64,000 bases of DNA from Candidatus Saccharibacteria bacterium CG_4_10_14_0_2_um_filter_52_9 (GTDB lineage: Bacteria; Actinomycetota; Acidimicrobiia; Acidimicrobiales; RAAP-2). Made by a program: the position numbers and the translations under genes. The notes beneath the pieces were generated by a model, which saw only the letters and a program-made list of their open reading frames with translations, searched no databases and had not been told where the DNA came from. Shown piece after piece: positions 49,764 through 58,875 of the stretch. Numbering within the stretch: the stretch's first letter is position 1; each line of letters starts with the position of its first letter. Where the stretch lies: the NCBI GenBank assembly GCA_903970515.1, contig CAJCJA010000052.1, positions 1 through 64,000 on the forward strand, read 5' to 3'.

Positions 49764-50395
49764 TGGACCGGCGGTCCGAAGAGTCGGTCGCCGGCGTCAC
49801 CGAGACCGGGCACGATGTAACCAACGTCGTTCAGCGTGGCGTCGAGCGCGGCGGCAACGATGCGCACGTCGGGGTGATGCTGCGCGACGTGATCGAGTCC
49901 CGTTTGCGCGACGATCAGACACAGCACGGTGATCGCACCGGCGGAGCGCGTGCGCAACATGTTGAGTACGCACACGAGCGAACCCCCGGTCGCGAGCATG
50001 GGATCACACAAGATCACCGGCGCGCCTTCTAAATCCTCCGGGAGTCCATCGAGGTAGACGTCAGGTACGAGCGTCGTCTCGTTGCGACGAAGTCCCACCA
50101 GACACACGCGATGGTGTGGGAGGACCTCTTGGATCGCGGGTGACATGCCCAGTCCGGCGCGCAGAATTGGCACGATCACGAATTGCTGGTCGATTTGCAC
50201 GGCGGGAGCGTTCTTTATGACGGGCGTGTCGACGGTGGTGGTGGTCGTGGGGATATCACGGAACGCTTCGTAGGCGAGGAACCGCGAGATCTCGCCCGAA
50301 AGTCGCAAGAAGTCGGCGTTCGAGGTGGCGACGTCGCGGATTTGGCGAACTTTGTCGGCGACGATCGGATGCTGGACGATCAGAGGTGTGGGCAC
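49760..50395 (-). CDS. upp: Uracil phosphoribosyltransferase
   Basis: Upp converts uracil and PRPP to UMP in pyrimidine salvage. The 211 residues show the expected opening VQHPIVADKVRQIRDVATSNADFLRLSGEI, VPILRAGLGMSPAIQEVLP, the PRPP loop VILCDPMLATGGSLVCVLNML and the uracil-binding YIVPGLGDAGDRLFG tail. The start is GTG at 50395. With the permease and cytosine deaminase it completes an import-deaminate-capture route. Confidence 0.95.
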   Translation of the reverse strand: MPTPLIVQHPIVADKVRQIRDVATSNADFLRLSGEISRFLAYEAFRDIPTTTTTVDTPVIKNAPAVQIDQQFVIVPILRAGLGMSPAIQEVLPHHRVCLVGLRRNETTLVPDVYLDGLPEDLEGAPVILCDPMLATGGSLVCVLNMLRTRSAGAITVLCLIVAQTGLDHVAQHHPDVRIVAAALDATLNDVGYIVPGLGDAGDRLFGPPVH

Positions 50396-50484
50396 GAGGT
50401 CAGACTACGCCGTGAGGGTGCGCGACGTAGGAATGACGTCTCGCTTCGGAATCGAGAATTCTTGGTGACCGATACGATTGCGGG

Positions 50485-52323
50485 ATGGCCGCTTCGCTCT
50501 CCACCGGAACCTCGCACGTGCCAGAGCAGATTCGCTCCAATCCCCTCGGTGGTATCCGCTCCAAGTACAAGGGCCCTCGAGCGCGCATTTCTCGTGACCA
50601 GAACCTGACGTGGTGGCGCCGGATCATGCCGATCATCGCGTCACATCGCCTGACCTTCTTCACCGCCATTGGCCTCTCATTCGTCAGTCTCGTCTTTCAG
50701 ACGCTCGTACCGAACATGCTCAACCACGCGGTGACCGGCATCGAGACGCATTCGGCCGGATTGCACGGTGAGGTGCTACGCATCTTGCTCGTTGGTTTGG
50801 CCGCGGGCGTGACGGGCATCATCTCGCGCCAGTACGTGTACTACACCGCCTACAACGTCGAGGCGGACCTGCGCTCGCTGATTTACGAGCACTTGACCTG
50901 GCTCTCGTTCAGTTTCTATGACCGCGTGCAGTCGGGCCAACTCATCAGTCGCGCCAACAGCGACATTCGCAGCGTCCAGATGTATTCGACGTTCGCGCCC
51001 CTCATCATGGTGCAGTGCTCCATTGGCGTCATTGCCTTCGCCTTCATGCTGAGCATTGACGCGTGGCTCGCGCTCATCGCGCTGTCGATCATGCCCGCGA
51101 TGTACTTCATCGGGATCCGGATGCGTCGAGCCTTGTTTCCGATCTCGTGGATCACCCAAGCGCGTCTCGCCGACGTCGCCACGATCGTCGACGAGAACAT
51201 CAATGGCGTGCGCGTCGTCAAGTCCTTCGCCCAGGAGGAAGCCGAGATCAATCGGCTTGCCGACGCCGCCGAACGCGTCGCCTGGGCGTACGTGAAGGAC
51301 GCCGAGTTTCGAGGCAAATGGTCCCCATGGGTGCAGAACCTGCCGCAAGTCGGTCTCGCGCTGGTGTTGTTCTTCGGCGGTTGGATGGTGCTTGACGGCC
51401 ACCTCGGCATCGGGGCCATCTTCGCGTTCAACGCCTATCTGCTCATGCTGCAGGCGCCCTTCATGATGCTCGGGCAATTGGTCATGATGGGCCAGCGCGC
51501 CAAGGCGAGCGCCGAGCGAATCTTCGAGGTGTTGGACGAATCGCCCGAAATCGTCGATCGCCCGGGCGCCTTCGACCTAGAGAACGTCAAGGGCGTACTG
51601 GACTTCAATCACGTGCGCTTCGAGTACGAGAACGGTGCCGAGATCCTCACCGACTTCGACGCCCACGTCGCCGCCGGCGAGACGGTCGCCATCGTGGGGC
51701 GCACGGGTTCGGGCAAATCCACGATCGCGCGCTTGATCACCCGTTTCTACGACGTCGCGGACGGCTCGGTGTGCATCGACGGCACTGACGTGCGCGACGC
51801 GACCCTGGCGTCACTTCGAGCCAACGTCGGTGTCGTACTCGACGAGCCGTTCCTCTTTTCAATCAGCATCAGCGACAACATCGCCTACGGGAAACCCGAC
51901 GCCACGATCGAAGAGGTCGAAGCGGCCGCACGAGCGGCGAACGCGCACGAGTTCATTGAGCGCCTGCCCGAGGGTTACGACACCGTGATCGGCGAACGCG
52001 GTTACACGCTCTCGGGCGGACAACGACAACGCATCGCGATCGCGCGCACGCTGCTCGTCAATCCCCCGATCCTCGTGCTCGACGACGCGACCAGCGCGAT
52101 CGACGTCCACGTCGAGGCGGGTATCTACGAGGCGTTACGCGAACTCTTGGTCCAGCGCACCACGATCGTCATCGCGCATCGCATCTCGACAATCGCGCTC
52201 GCGAGTCGGGTGATCCTGCTCGACGAGGGACGCGTCATCGCAAGCGGGACTCACGAGGAGCTCTTGGCGACGTCGCCCCTCTATTCCGAGATTCTCGCCC
52301 AGACGACCCGAGCAGACGACTGA
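50485..52323 (+). CDS. ABC exporter half-transporter with degenerate ATP site (subunit 1)
   Basis: The 612-residue half-transporter has a six-helix membrane domain followed by an ATPase. Walker A is GRTGSGKST (about residue 405), the signature is canonical LSGGQRQRIAIART, but Walker B ends LVLDDATSAID (Asp in place of the catalytic Glu) and the Q-loop reads VVLDEPF (Asp in place of Gln, about residue 453). It therefore forms the non-catalytic site together with the altered signature of its partner, as in heterodimeric BmrCD-like exporters. The start is ATG 50485; the stop overlaps the partner start (TGATG). Confidence 0.9.
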   Translation: MAASLSTGTSHVPEQIRSNPLGGIRSKYKGPRARISRDQNLTWWRRIMPIIASHRLTFFTAIGLSFVSLVFQTLVPNMLNHAVTGIETHSAGLHGEVLRILLVGLAAGVTGIISRQYVYYTAYNVEADLRSLIYEHLTWLSFSFYDRVQSGQLISRANSDIRSVQMYSTFAPLIMVQCSIGVIAFAFMLSIDAWLALIALSIMPAMYFIGIRMRRALFPISWITQARLADVATIVDENINGVRVVKSFAQEEAEINRLADAAERVAWAYVKDAEFRGKWSPWVQNLPQVGLALVLFFGGWMVLDGHLGIGAIFAFNAYLLMLQAPFMMLGQLVMMGQRAKASAERIFEVLDESPEIVDRPGAFDLENVKGVLDFNHVRFEYENGAEILTDFDAHVAAGETVAIVGRTGSGKSTIARLITRFYDVADGSVCIDGTDVRDATLASLRANVGVVLDEPFLFSISISDNIAYGKPDATIEEVEAAARAANAHEFIERLPEGYDTVIGERGYTLSGGQRQRIAIARTLLVNPPILVLDDATSAIDVHVEAGIYEALRELLVQRTTIVIAHRISTIALASRVILLDEGRVIASGTHEELLATSPLYSEILAQTTRADD

Positions 52324-54260
52324 TGGCGTGGGGCGGCGGATGGGGCGGTGCCGGCGGCGCGATGTTTGGCGCCTCGCAACAGACCGGCCTCCCTTTCGGG
52401 GGCATCCCGAGCGAGCTGATGGTCGAAGCCACCAAATTGATGGCGACCGAACCAGTTCACGAACCTTCCGCCATTTCTTTTCACCAACGACCTAACGCCA
52501 AGGAGCGCGAACGCCTGACGTTGCCGAGGATGCTCAAGGTCTATCCCGGATGGGTCGTGGGCGGCTCCGTCCTCGTCATCCTCACGAGCTTGATCCTCCA
52601 GGCGGGCCCACTCTTGACCGAGTTCGCCATCAACCACGGCATGATCGAGGGTCACCGTTCGCTGCGCGTGATTCTGATCTGCAGTGTGCTCTACCTCGCC
52701 TTCGCGGTGTCGGGCGCGTTCTTGCAGCGCCAGCAAGTCGAGGTCACCGGCAAGCTCGCCTCGCGCGTCATGCACGACCTGCGCATCCGGGTGTTCGTGC
52801 ACTTCCAGCGACTGAGTCTCGACTACTTCACCGATGAGAAGGCGGGCGTGTTGATGAGCCGCATGACGAGCGACGTGGAGAATCTCCAGCAACTCGTCCA
52901 GGACGGTATCAGCTCCTTCGCCGCTCAAGGTCTCACGATGATCGTGATCACCGCCATTTTGTTCTCGACCAACGTCGTGCTCGCCGCGTGGACGGTGCTG
53001 TTGATCGTGCCACTCTTGTTCGGCTTCACCCTCTGGTACCACCACGCCTCGGAGAAGGGCTACCTGCTCAGTCGCGACCGGATCGCCAACGTCCTCGCCG
53101 ACCTGTCCGAATCGCTCTACGGCATTCGCGTCGTCACGGCCAATAATCGCCAGAAGCGCAACATCCGAAATCACCGCCACGTCGTGGGTGCCTATCGCGA
53201 CGCGAACATCTACACCGGGCGCGTGAACGCGATCTACGGACCTTCGACCAACATGATCGGCATCTTCGGTTCCGCTCTTCTGCTCGGAATCGGAGGTCAC
53301 ATGGTGCTCGAGCACCAACTGAGCATCGGCGCGCTCGTCGCCTTCTTCTTGTACCTGAATCGCTTCTTCGCGCCCATCCAGTTGTTGGTCCAGCAGTACA
53401 CCACGCTGCAACAGGGGCGCTCGTCGGTGATCCGACTCCGCGAAGTCCTCCAGACCCCACCGAGTGTCGACGAACGCGACGACGCCAGCGAACTTCCCAC
53501 AATCGAGGGCCGGATCACGTTCGAGAACGTGAGTTTCGGCTACAGCCCCGACAACCTCGTACTGCACGACGTGAACCTCGAGATCGCGCCGGGTGAGTCG
53601 GTCGCCTTCGTAGGACCCACCGGCGCGGGCAAGTCGACGATGGCGAAGCTCGCGAACCGTTTCTATGACCCGACGTCGGGACGCATCTTGCTCGACGGCA
53701 TCGACATACGAACCGTCACGCTGCGTTCGCTGCGTTCACAGTTGGGCGTGGTGCCCCAGGAGGCGTTCCTCTTCGCAGGATCGATTCGCACGAACTTGAG
53801 TTTTGGTCGTACGGGCATCACCGACGAGGAAATCGAAGAGGCGATCGACGTCGTCGGGCTGAGGGACCTCGTAGAGCGGCTCCCGGAGGGCATCGACACG
53901 ATCGTGCACGAGCGGGGCCAGACGCTCTCCGCCGGCGAGCGCCAGTTGCTCGCCCTCGCGCGCGCGTTCCTCGCGCGTCCGCGCGTGCTCATCTTGGACG
54001 AAGCGACGTCGTCGCTCGACCTCCAAAGCGAGACCGTCATCGAAAAAGCCCTCGACCGACTCCTCGAAGGTCGTTCGGCGATCCTGATCGCGCACCGCTT
54101 GACGACGGCCCAGCGGGCTGACCGGATCGTGGTCATCGATCGAGGCGGCATCGTCGAAGTCGGTACCCCCCACGAACTCCTCGCCCGCGGCGGCGCCTAC
54201 GCGGCGATGTACCAAGCGTGGATCGAGTCCGGCGGACGCGACGCCACGCGAACGAGCTAG
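52323..54260 (+). CDS. ABC exporter half-transporter with catalytic Glu (subunit 2)
   Basis: This 645-residue partner of the preceding gene has a Gly-rich N-terminal extension (MAWGGGWGGAGGAMFG), a six-helix domain and an ATPase. Walker A is GPTGAGKST, the Q-loop is normal (VVPQEAFLF), Walker B is canonical VLILDEATSSLD, but the signature is LSAGERQLLALARAF instead of LSGGQ. Combined with the first subunit this leaves exactly one competent site. It is probably a drug or lipid exporter. It ends in a CTAG shared with the convergent LLM gene. Confidence 0.9.
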   Translation: MAWGGGWGGAGGAMFGASQQTGLPFGGIPSELMVEATKLMATEPVHEPSAISFHQRPNAKERERLTLPRMLKVYPGWVVGGSVLVILTSLILQAGPLLTEFAINHGMIEGHRSLRVILICSVLYLAFAVSGAFLQRQQVEVTGKLASRVMHDLRIRVFVHFQRLSLDYFTDEKAGVLMSRMTSDVENLQQLVQDGISSFAAQGLTMIVITAILFSTNVVLAAWTVLLIVPLLFGFTLWYHHASEKGYLLSRDRIANVLADLSESLYGIRVVTANNRQKRNIRNHRHVVGAYRDANIYTGRVNAIYGPSTNMIGIFGSALLLGIGGHMVLEHQLSIGALVAFFLYLNRFFAPIQLLVQQYTTLQQGRSSVIRLREVLQTPPSVDERDDASELPTIEGRITFENVSFGYSPDNLVLHDVNLEIAPGESVAFVGPTGAGKSTMAKLANRFYDPTSGRILLDGIDIRTVTLRSLRSQLGVVPQEAFLFAGSIRTNLSFGRTGITDEEIEEAIDVVGLRDLVERLPEGIDTIVHERGQTLSAGERQLLALARAFLARPRVLILDEATSSLDLQSETVIEKALDRLLEGRSAILIAHRLTTAQRADRIVVIDRGGIVEVGTPHELLARGGAYAAMYQAWIESGGRDATRTS

Positions 54261-55306
54261 CTCGACAATTCTTTGGTGGTCTCGATGAGCGAGGCGAGGG
54301 TCTGGTCTCCGGTGGGGATTGGGTGCACCTGCAAGTGGGTCACACCCGCTTCCTTGAACGCGGCGATCCGTTCCTTCACGTATCCCTCGGGTCCACACAA
54401 CGTCGTCAACTCCAAGAACTCTGCGGGCACGGCCGCTTCAGCTTCCTTCTTCTTGCCCGCCAAGTAGAGGTCCTGGATGACCTCGGCCTCTTTCTCGTAG
54501 CCGTAACGAACGGCGAGTTCGTTGTAGAAGTTCTTCCCCTTGGCGCCCATGCCGCCCACGTACAGCGCCGCCAACGAACGTTGCAACTCTCTTAGTCGAA
54601 TGACGTCGTCGCCCTCGCCGATCGCGAGCAATCCCCCGGCGGTGATCATCAACTCACCGAGCGCCGGGTCCCGCTTGGCGGCGCCCGCCTTCAATGGGGC
54701 ACCCCACACGTCCTTCGCCCGCTCGGGGATGTAGAAGATAGGGATCCAACCATCGGCGACTTCCGCCGTGAGCGCAACGTTCTTCTCACCCAACGCGGCG
54801 ATCCAGACCGGAATCGCACTTCGCAACGGATGCGCGATGATCTTGAGGGGTTTGCCGAGTCCGGTCCCCAGTTCGGGTGGTAACGGCAGGGTGAAGTTCT
54901 TGCCTTCGTGCACGAGCGGCGCGTCGCGCTTCCACACGTCGCGACAGATGTCAATGATCTCGCGAGTGCGACCGAGGGGGTTCGAGTAGGGAACGCCGTG
55001 GAATCCCTCAATGACCTGGGGACCCGACGCACCAAGTCCGAGATGGAAACGCCCATCGGAGAGTGCGTCGATGCCCGCGGCGGTCATGGCGATCAACGTG
55101 GGCGTACGCGTATAGATCGGCAAGATGCCCGCGCCGATCTCCACGTGCTCGGTCAGGGCGGCAAGATAACCCATTAACGAAGGTCCGTCAAAACCATAGG
55201 CCTCGGCGACCCAGACGAGGTCGAGCCCCGCCTTTTCCATTTCGACCACTTGTTGCGCGGCTTGTTTGAAGCCCCCCGCATAACTCAGAATTGTGGAAAC
55301 CTTCAT
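54257..55306 (-). CDS. LLM-class F420-dependent oxidoreductase
   Basis: The 349-residue luciferase-like TIM barrel resembles the mycobacterial Rv3520c group of F420-dependent enzymes. Visible features are AGLDLVWVAEAYGFDGPSLMGYLAALT, GAGILPIYTRTPTLIAMTAAGIDALSDGRFHLGLGASGPQVIEGFHG, and IPVWIAALGEKNVALTAEVADGWIPIF. It implies that the organism makes coenzyme F420, an actinobacterial and archaeal trait. The substrate is unknown. The ATG is at 55306. Confidence 0.9.
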   Translation of the reverse strand: MKVSTILSYAGGFKQAAQQVVEMEKAGLDLVWVAEAYGFDGPSLMGYLAALTEHVEIGAGILPIYTRTPTLIAMTAAGIDALSDGRFHLGLGASGPQVIEGFHGVPYSNPLGRTREIIDICRDVWKRDAPLVHEGKNFTLPLPPELGTGLGKPLKIIAHPLRSAIPVWIAALGEKNVALTAEVADGWIPIFYIPERAKDVWGAPLKAGAAKRDPALGELMITAGGLLAIGEGDDVIRLRELQRSLAALYVGGMGAKGKNFYNELAVRYGYEKEAEVIQDLYLAGKKKEAEAAVPAEFLELTTLCGPEGYVKERIAAFKEAGVTHLQVHPIPTGDQTLASLIETTKELSS

Positions 55307-55439
55307 CCGAACCTTTCGTTCACACCCGCTACGCAGAGTATCCGACTGACCGCTTCACAGTTCCAATGCGCCGTGGTTGTCCTACGCTAGAGCGGGAGGG
55401 CCCCGGAGCCTTCGTCACGAGCAGAAGGCTGGTAGCAAG

Positions 55440-56714
55440 GTGGTCGCGCACTCCAACGAAACGTCGTCGCACGAGTTCAATCCGTGGCTGCGCGTGTCGT
55501 CACTCATCGAAACGGCAGGGAAATTGCTGGGCCTCGACGAGGGGATGATCAAGCGGATCGTCACCCCGGAGCGAATCCTCGAGGTCGCGGTGCCGGTGCG
55601 CATGGACGCAGGCAACGTCGAGATGTACACCGGTTGGCGCATCCAACACGACACGTCACGAGGTCCCGGAAAGGGTGGCATTCGTTTTCATCAGAGCGTG
55701 AACGCCGACGAGATCGCTGCGCTTTCCGCTGACATGTCGATCAAGTGTGCGGTCGTCAACATCCCCTACGGCGGCGCCAAGGGTGGCGTGCGGGTGGATC
55801 CCACCACCCTCTCGCGCGGCGAACTTGAACGCTTGACGCGTCGCTACGCGTTTTCGATCAGTCCGATGATCGGTCCCGACCGTGACATCCCCGCCCCCGA
55901 CATCAATACCGATGCTCAAGTCATGAGCTGGATCATGGACACGGTCTCGATGCTGCATGGTCACAACATCTCTGGGGTCGTCACCGGCAAGCCCCTCGCC
56001 ATTGGTGGCACCCTCGGACACGCTGGCGCCACGTCACTCGGCGTCACGATCTGCACCCAAGCACTACTACAGCGACTCGGGCGAGCGTCCAACGCCCAAC
56101 GCGTCATCGTGCAGGGTTACGGCAAGGTCGGTGCGCCGCTCGTGAAGCTCTTGAGCGATCGGGGAATGAAGGTCGTGGGTGTCGCTGACGTGCAAGGGGC
56201 AATCCACGTACCCGGTGGCATCAGTCATCTGGCTCTCGCGAAGCACTTCGCCGAAACCGGTACGGTCGTTGGTTTCGCCGACAGCGACAAGGTGGAGAGT
56301 GACGACTTCTGGACGATTCCGAGTGACATCGCGATTCCCGCCGCCCTCGGCGGCGTCATCACCGACAAGGTGGCAGAGACGATGTCGGCGACGATCATGG
56401 TCGAAGCCGCCAATGGGCCCACGACCGGTGACGGCGCGGCAGTACTCGCGAGTCGCAACATCCCGGTAATACCCGACGTACTCGCCAACGCCGGCGGTGT
56501 CGTCGCGTCATACTTCGAGTGGGCCCAGGACCTCCAAGGATTCATGTGGGAGACCGAACTCTTCCAGCAGCGACTGGAAAAGACCATGCACGAGGCGTTC
56601 AACCACATTTGGTCGCGACAGAAGGAACTAAAGGTCACGCTGCGCGAAACGGCAATCGCCGTGGGAGTCGAGCGAATCGCGGAGGCGACCGAGATCCGCG
56701 GACTGTTTCCGTAA
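55440..56714 (+). CDS. Glu/Leu/Phe/Val dehydrogenase family protein (glutamate dehydrogenase-like)
   Basis: Starting at the GTG at 55440 after AGAAGG, it has 424 residues, the usual length. The substrate region reads GGIRFHQSVNADEIAALSADMSIKCAVVNIPYGGAKGGV with the catalytic Lys, then PAPDINTDAQVMSWIMDTVS with the catalytic Asp, and a Rossmann half beginning VIVQGYGKVG. It interconverts glutamate and 2-oxoglutarate or a related pair. A TTG at 55377 is the only earlier start and is less likely. The 133-base gap before it holds no clear regulatory element. Confidence 0.9.
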   Translation: MVAHSNETSSHEFNPWLRVSSLIETAGKLLGLDEGMIKRIVTPERILEVAVPVRMDAGNVEMYTGWRIQHDTSRGPGKGGIRFHQSVNADEIAALSADMSIKCAVVNIPYGGAKGGVRVDPTTLSRGELERLTRRYAFSISPMIGPDRDIPAPDINTDAQVMSWIMDTVSMLHGHNISGVVTGKPLAIGGTLGHAGATSLGVTICTQALLQRLGRASNAQRVIVQGYGKVGAPLVKLLSDRGMKVVGVADVQGAIHVPGGISHLALAKHFAETGTVVGFADSDKVESDDFWTIPSDIAIPAALGGVITDKVAETMSATIMVEAANGPTTGDGAAVLASRNIPVIPDVLANAGGVVASYFEWAQDLQGFMWETELFQQRLEKTMHEAFNHIWSRQKELKVTLRETAIAVGVERIAEATEIRGLFP

Positions 56715-56855
56715 CATCGCGAATCGGCGTCGTCGTCGATGCTCGAGTTCATTGGATGAACGACGATTGTCGCCTTGGAAAAATGGAGCCATTCCCTGGC
56801 GCCGTGTCGTGCTCATTGATGTTCACGTCATTGATACGTAATGCCTTCGTTGCGG

Positions 56856-57827
56856 TCAGCTCAGCGTGTGTAGTAGTTCCGATTCAGTGTTTTCGTCAAG
56901 CCAGTGCGCCGGCCACTCGCGATCGCCCCACCACGCCAAGGTGTCATCCACCGTCTCCTCGAGAGCGCGGAGATTCAGCCCCGCTTCGAGAGCCCGGCCA
57001 TTGCTGAGAGCCATGACGAGTTCAGGCTCGACGCCGGACCATAACGGAAATTTCTCCTCCAGTCCCCGATCCAGAATTGTCTCGGGGTTGACCGACACCA
57101 GCTGTGTCCCCGCGGGGGCGACTCGCGCGGCGATCTGTTCGACGAATTCGCCATAGCGAGGCGCGGGCGTGGGACCGAGTGCGTGAAACGCTCCGTACCT
57201 CGAGGTCTCCAGCAGCGTGATGACAAATCTGGCGAGGTCGCGAGCGTCAATCCACTGCATGCGCGCTTCGCTATGACCCGGCACGGCGACTCTGCCGCCA
57301 CGTACTAACCGGGCGACCCAGTAAGGAAACCGCAGCGTCGCGTCATGGCTGCCCACGACGTACGTCGGTCGCACGATTGTCGTGGCGGCGCCGAAGCATT
57401 CGAGTCCGCGGCGCTCGCTCGCGGCCTTCAGCGGGCCATAACTGGAACCGGAAATGGGCGCGTCGAAGTCGAGGGGATCAGCCCTCAGCTCGAGCTGGTC
57501 CTCGGAAGCCCCTTCTTTTTGCGTGTCCTGATACGCCGAGACCGAAGAGATCTGCAAGTAGTGCCCACCTCGAGCCCCTAGGGCGGCGAACAACTTATCT
57601 ACGTCGCTTGGACGATAGGCAATAGCGTCGACGGTCGCGTCGAAGTGAAGCCCGGCGAGGCTGGATAGATCCCTTTGGCGGTCTCCAATGAGCCGGGTAA
57701 CCGAGTCGGGCAAGTCGCTCGGTGTGACACCGCGGTTGATCACGGTGACATCGTGACCTAGTGATGCGGCTGCGATGGCCGTGGCCCGACCGACGAACGA
57801 CGTGCCTCCAACGATAAGAATCCGCAC
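56856..57827 (-). CDS. NAD-dependent epimerase/dehydratase-like protein
   Basis: This 323-residue extended SDR has the opening ILIVGGTSFVGRATAIAAASLGHDVTVINRG, then AIAYRPSDVDKLFAAL, ISSVSAYQD and SYGPLKAASE, which supplies the Tyr-x3-Lys pair. C-terminal residues WIDARDLARFVITLLE resemble reductase-like SDRs of the atypical epimerase group. The substrate is not evident. The start is GTG at 57827. The 141 bases after it hold nothing I recognise. Confidence 0.83.
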   Translation of the reverse strand: MRILIVGGTSFVGRATAIAAASLGHDVTVINRGVTPSDLPDSVTRLIGDRQRDLSSLAGLHFDATVDAIAYRPSDVDKLFAALGARGGHYLQISSVSAYQDTQKEGASEDQLELRADPLDFDAPISGSSYGPLKAASERRGLECFGAATTIVRPTYVVGSHDATLRFPYWVARLVRGGRVAVPGHSEARMQWIDARDLARFVITLLETSRYGAFHALGPTPAPRYGEFVEQIAARVAPAGTQLVSVNPETILDRGLEEKFPLWSGVEPELVMALSNGRALEAGLNLRALEETVDDTLAWWGDREWPAHWLDENTESELLHTLS

Positions 57828-57944
57828 GATGACTCCCTCGGTCGTGTACGTGCCACCCTGGATAAGTATGGCATCGCCGCATCAGGGCTTTCCCCACCTC
57901 AATGCAACTCGATGCTGGATACCAGATACGCAGAGAGGGGCGCG

Positions 57945-58064
57945 TTATCGACGCGAAATTGTGACAACGCCCGGGAGATTGACGAATGCCGTCTCATCAG
58001 CGGTCACCAAGGATCGGCTTGACGACAAGGCGGACGCTGCGATGACGAGTGGGGCGCAGTGAAC
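57945..58064 (-). pseudogene. Remnant of a PIN-domain (VapC-like) toxin C terminus
   Basis: In the 238-base gap after the ABC permease gene, 39 codons in one minus-strand frame read VHCAPLVIAASALSSS followed by RSLVTADETAFVNLPGVVTI and a stop. This matches the last third of PIN-domain RNases (the D-x-LIAA-x-AL strand and the LVTAD/LPG end). The catalytic Asp before LVIAA is replaced by Pro-Leu context, the rest of the domain is absent and no antitoxin is seen. I read it as a decayed toxin fragment. Chance resemblance is possible. Confidence 0.45.
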
Positions 58065-58065
58065 C

Positions 58066-58875
58066 CTAACCTCGGCGAGGAGACCAGCGAAAACGTCGCA
58101 GAGCAATCAACCCACAACCGACACCCCATATACCAATGATCCCCAAATCACCCCACGCCCACGCGGAGACCCCTGGTTGTAGCTGAAATGGCGCGGCCAT
58201 TGCTTGAAGCAGGTGATACACGGGAAAGAACTTTGAGAACGTGGCGAGTCCCGATGTCGGCGCAATGGGAAACCAGAGACCCGAGAGGAACAAGAGCAAG
58301 AAGAATGCGATGCTCGTCACTGGTCCCGCCGTCTCCTGGTTGGGAATCACGGAACTGATCGCGACGCCCATGGCGGTAAAGCACGCGATGCCCACGATGA
58401 GCACCAAAGCAAGGGCGAGCCAGTTGCTCGGGAACTGAACGCCATAGCCAATTCGCCCGATGATCAATATCACCGCCACTTGCGACACCGCCACTATCGC
58501 GGTGCTGATATAAATCGCCGCGAGCAGTGCCCACGCCGGCAGCGGACTCAAGCGAAGTCGTTTCAGTAATCCGGTTTCGCGACGTGTGACCAGATTGATG
58601 GCGAGCATCGTAAAGCACGCCGACATCACCCCGTAGGCGGCGAAACCGGGCACGTAGAACTGGTTGTTCGTAATGTTATGCAGCGAGCTGATGGTCTGGC
58701 TGCCGTTGGTCGCGCCGAGCAACACGAGGAAGAGCACCGAGAAACCTAGGGTGAAAATGGCACCGGTCTTGTTGACCCAGAACGCCATCTGCTCGTACTT
58801 CACCTGATGTAGGACGAGACGCAAGTCCTTCGCGACGCTCTTCGTTTCTGCTTCGATGGCCTCGATCGTCTTCAC
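58066..58875 (-). CDS. ABC-2 type transporter permease
   Basis: This 269-residue protein has six hydrophobic segments (TLGFSVLFLVLLGATNG, YGVMSACFTMLAINLVT, LLAAIYISTAIVAVSQVAVILI and others) and the NLVTRRETGLLKRLRLSPLP element typical of ABC-2 permeases. It pairs with the ATPase gene that overlaps it by four bases. Such pairs export drugs, polysaccharides or lipids. It starts with GTG at 58875. Confidence 0.87.
   Translation of the reverse strand: MKTIEAIEAETKSVAKDLRLVLHQVKYEQMAFWVNKTGAIFTLGFSVLFLVLLGATNGSQTISSLHNITNNQFYVPGFAAYGVMSACFTMLAINLVTRRETGLLKRLRLSPLPAWALLAAIYISTAIVAVSQVAVILIIGRIGYGVQFPSNWLALALVLIVGIACFTAMGVAISSVIPNQETAGPVTSIAFFLLLFLSGLWFPIAPTSGLATFSKFFPVYHLLQAMAAPFQLQPGVSAWAWGDLGIIGIWGVGCGLIALRRFRWSPRRG

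Noticed and set aside
52281-53567. 428-codon open frame antisense to the second ABC half-transporter
   Set aside because: The composition is extreme (His, Asp, Val, Glu-rich without hydrophobic pattern), with no motif; the sense strand encodes a complete ABC exporter.
57775-58062. 95-codon plus-strand frame across the gap after the epimerase gene
   Set aside because: It begins inside the epimerase gene on the other strand, has no ribosome site or family pattern, and the minus strand of the same stretch gives the better (PIN-like) match.
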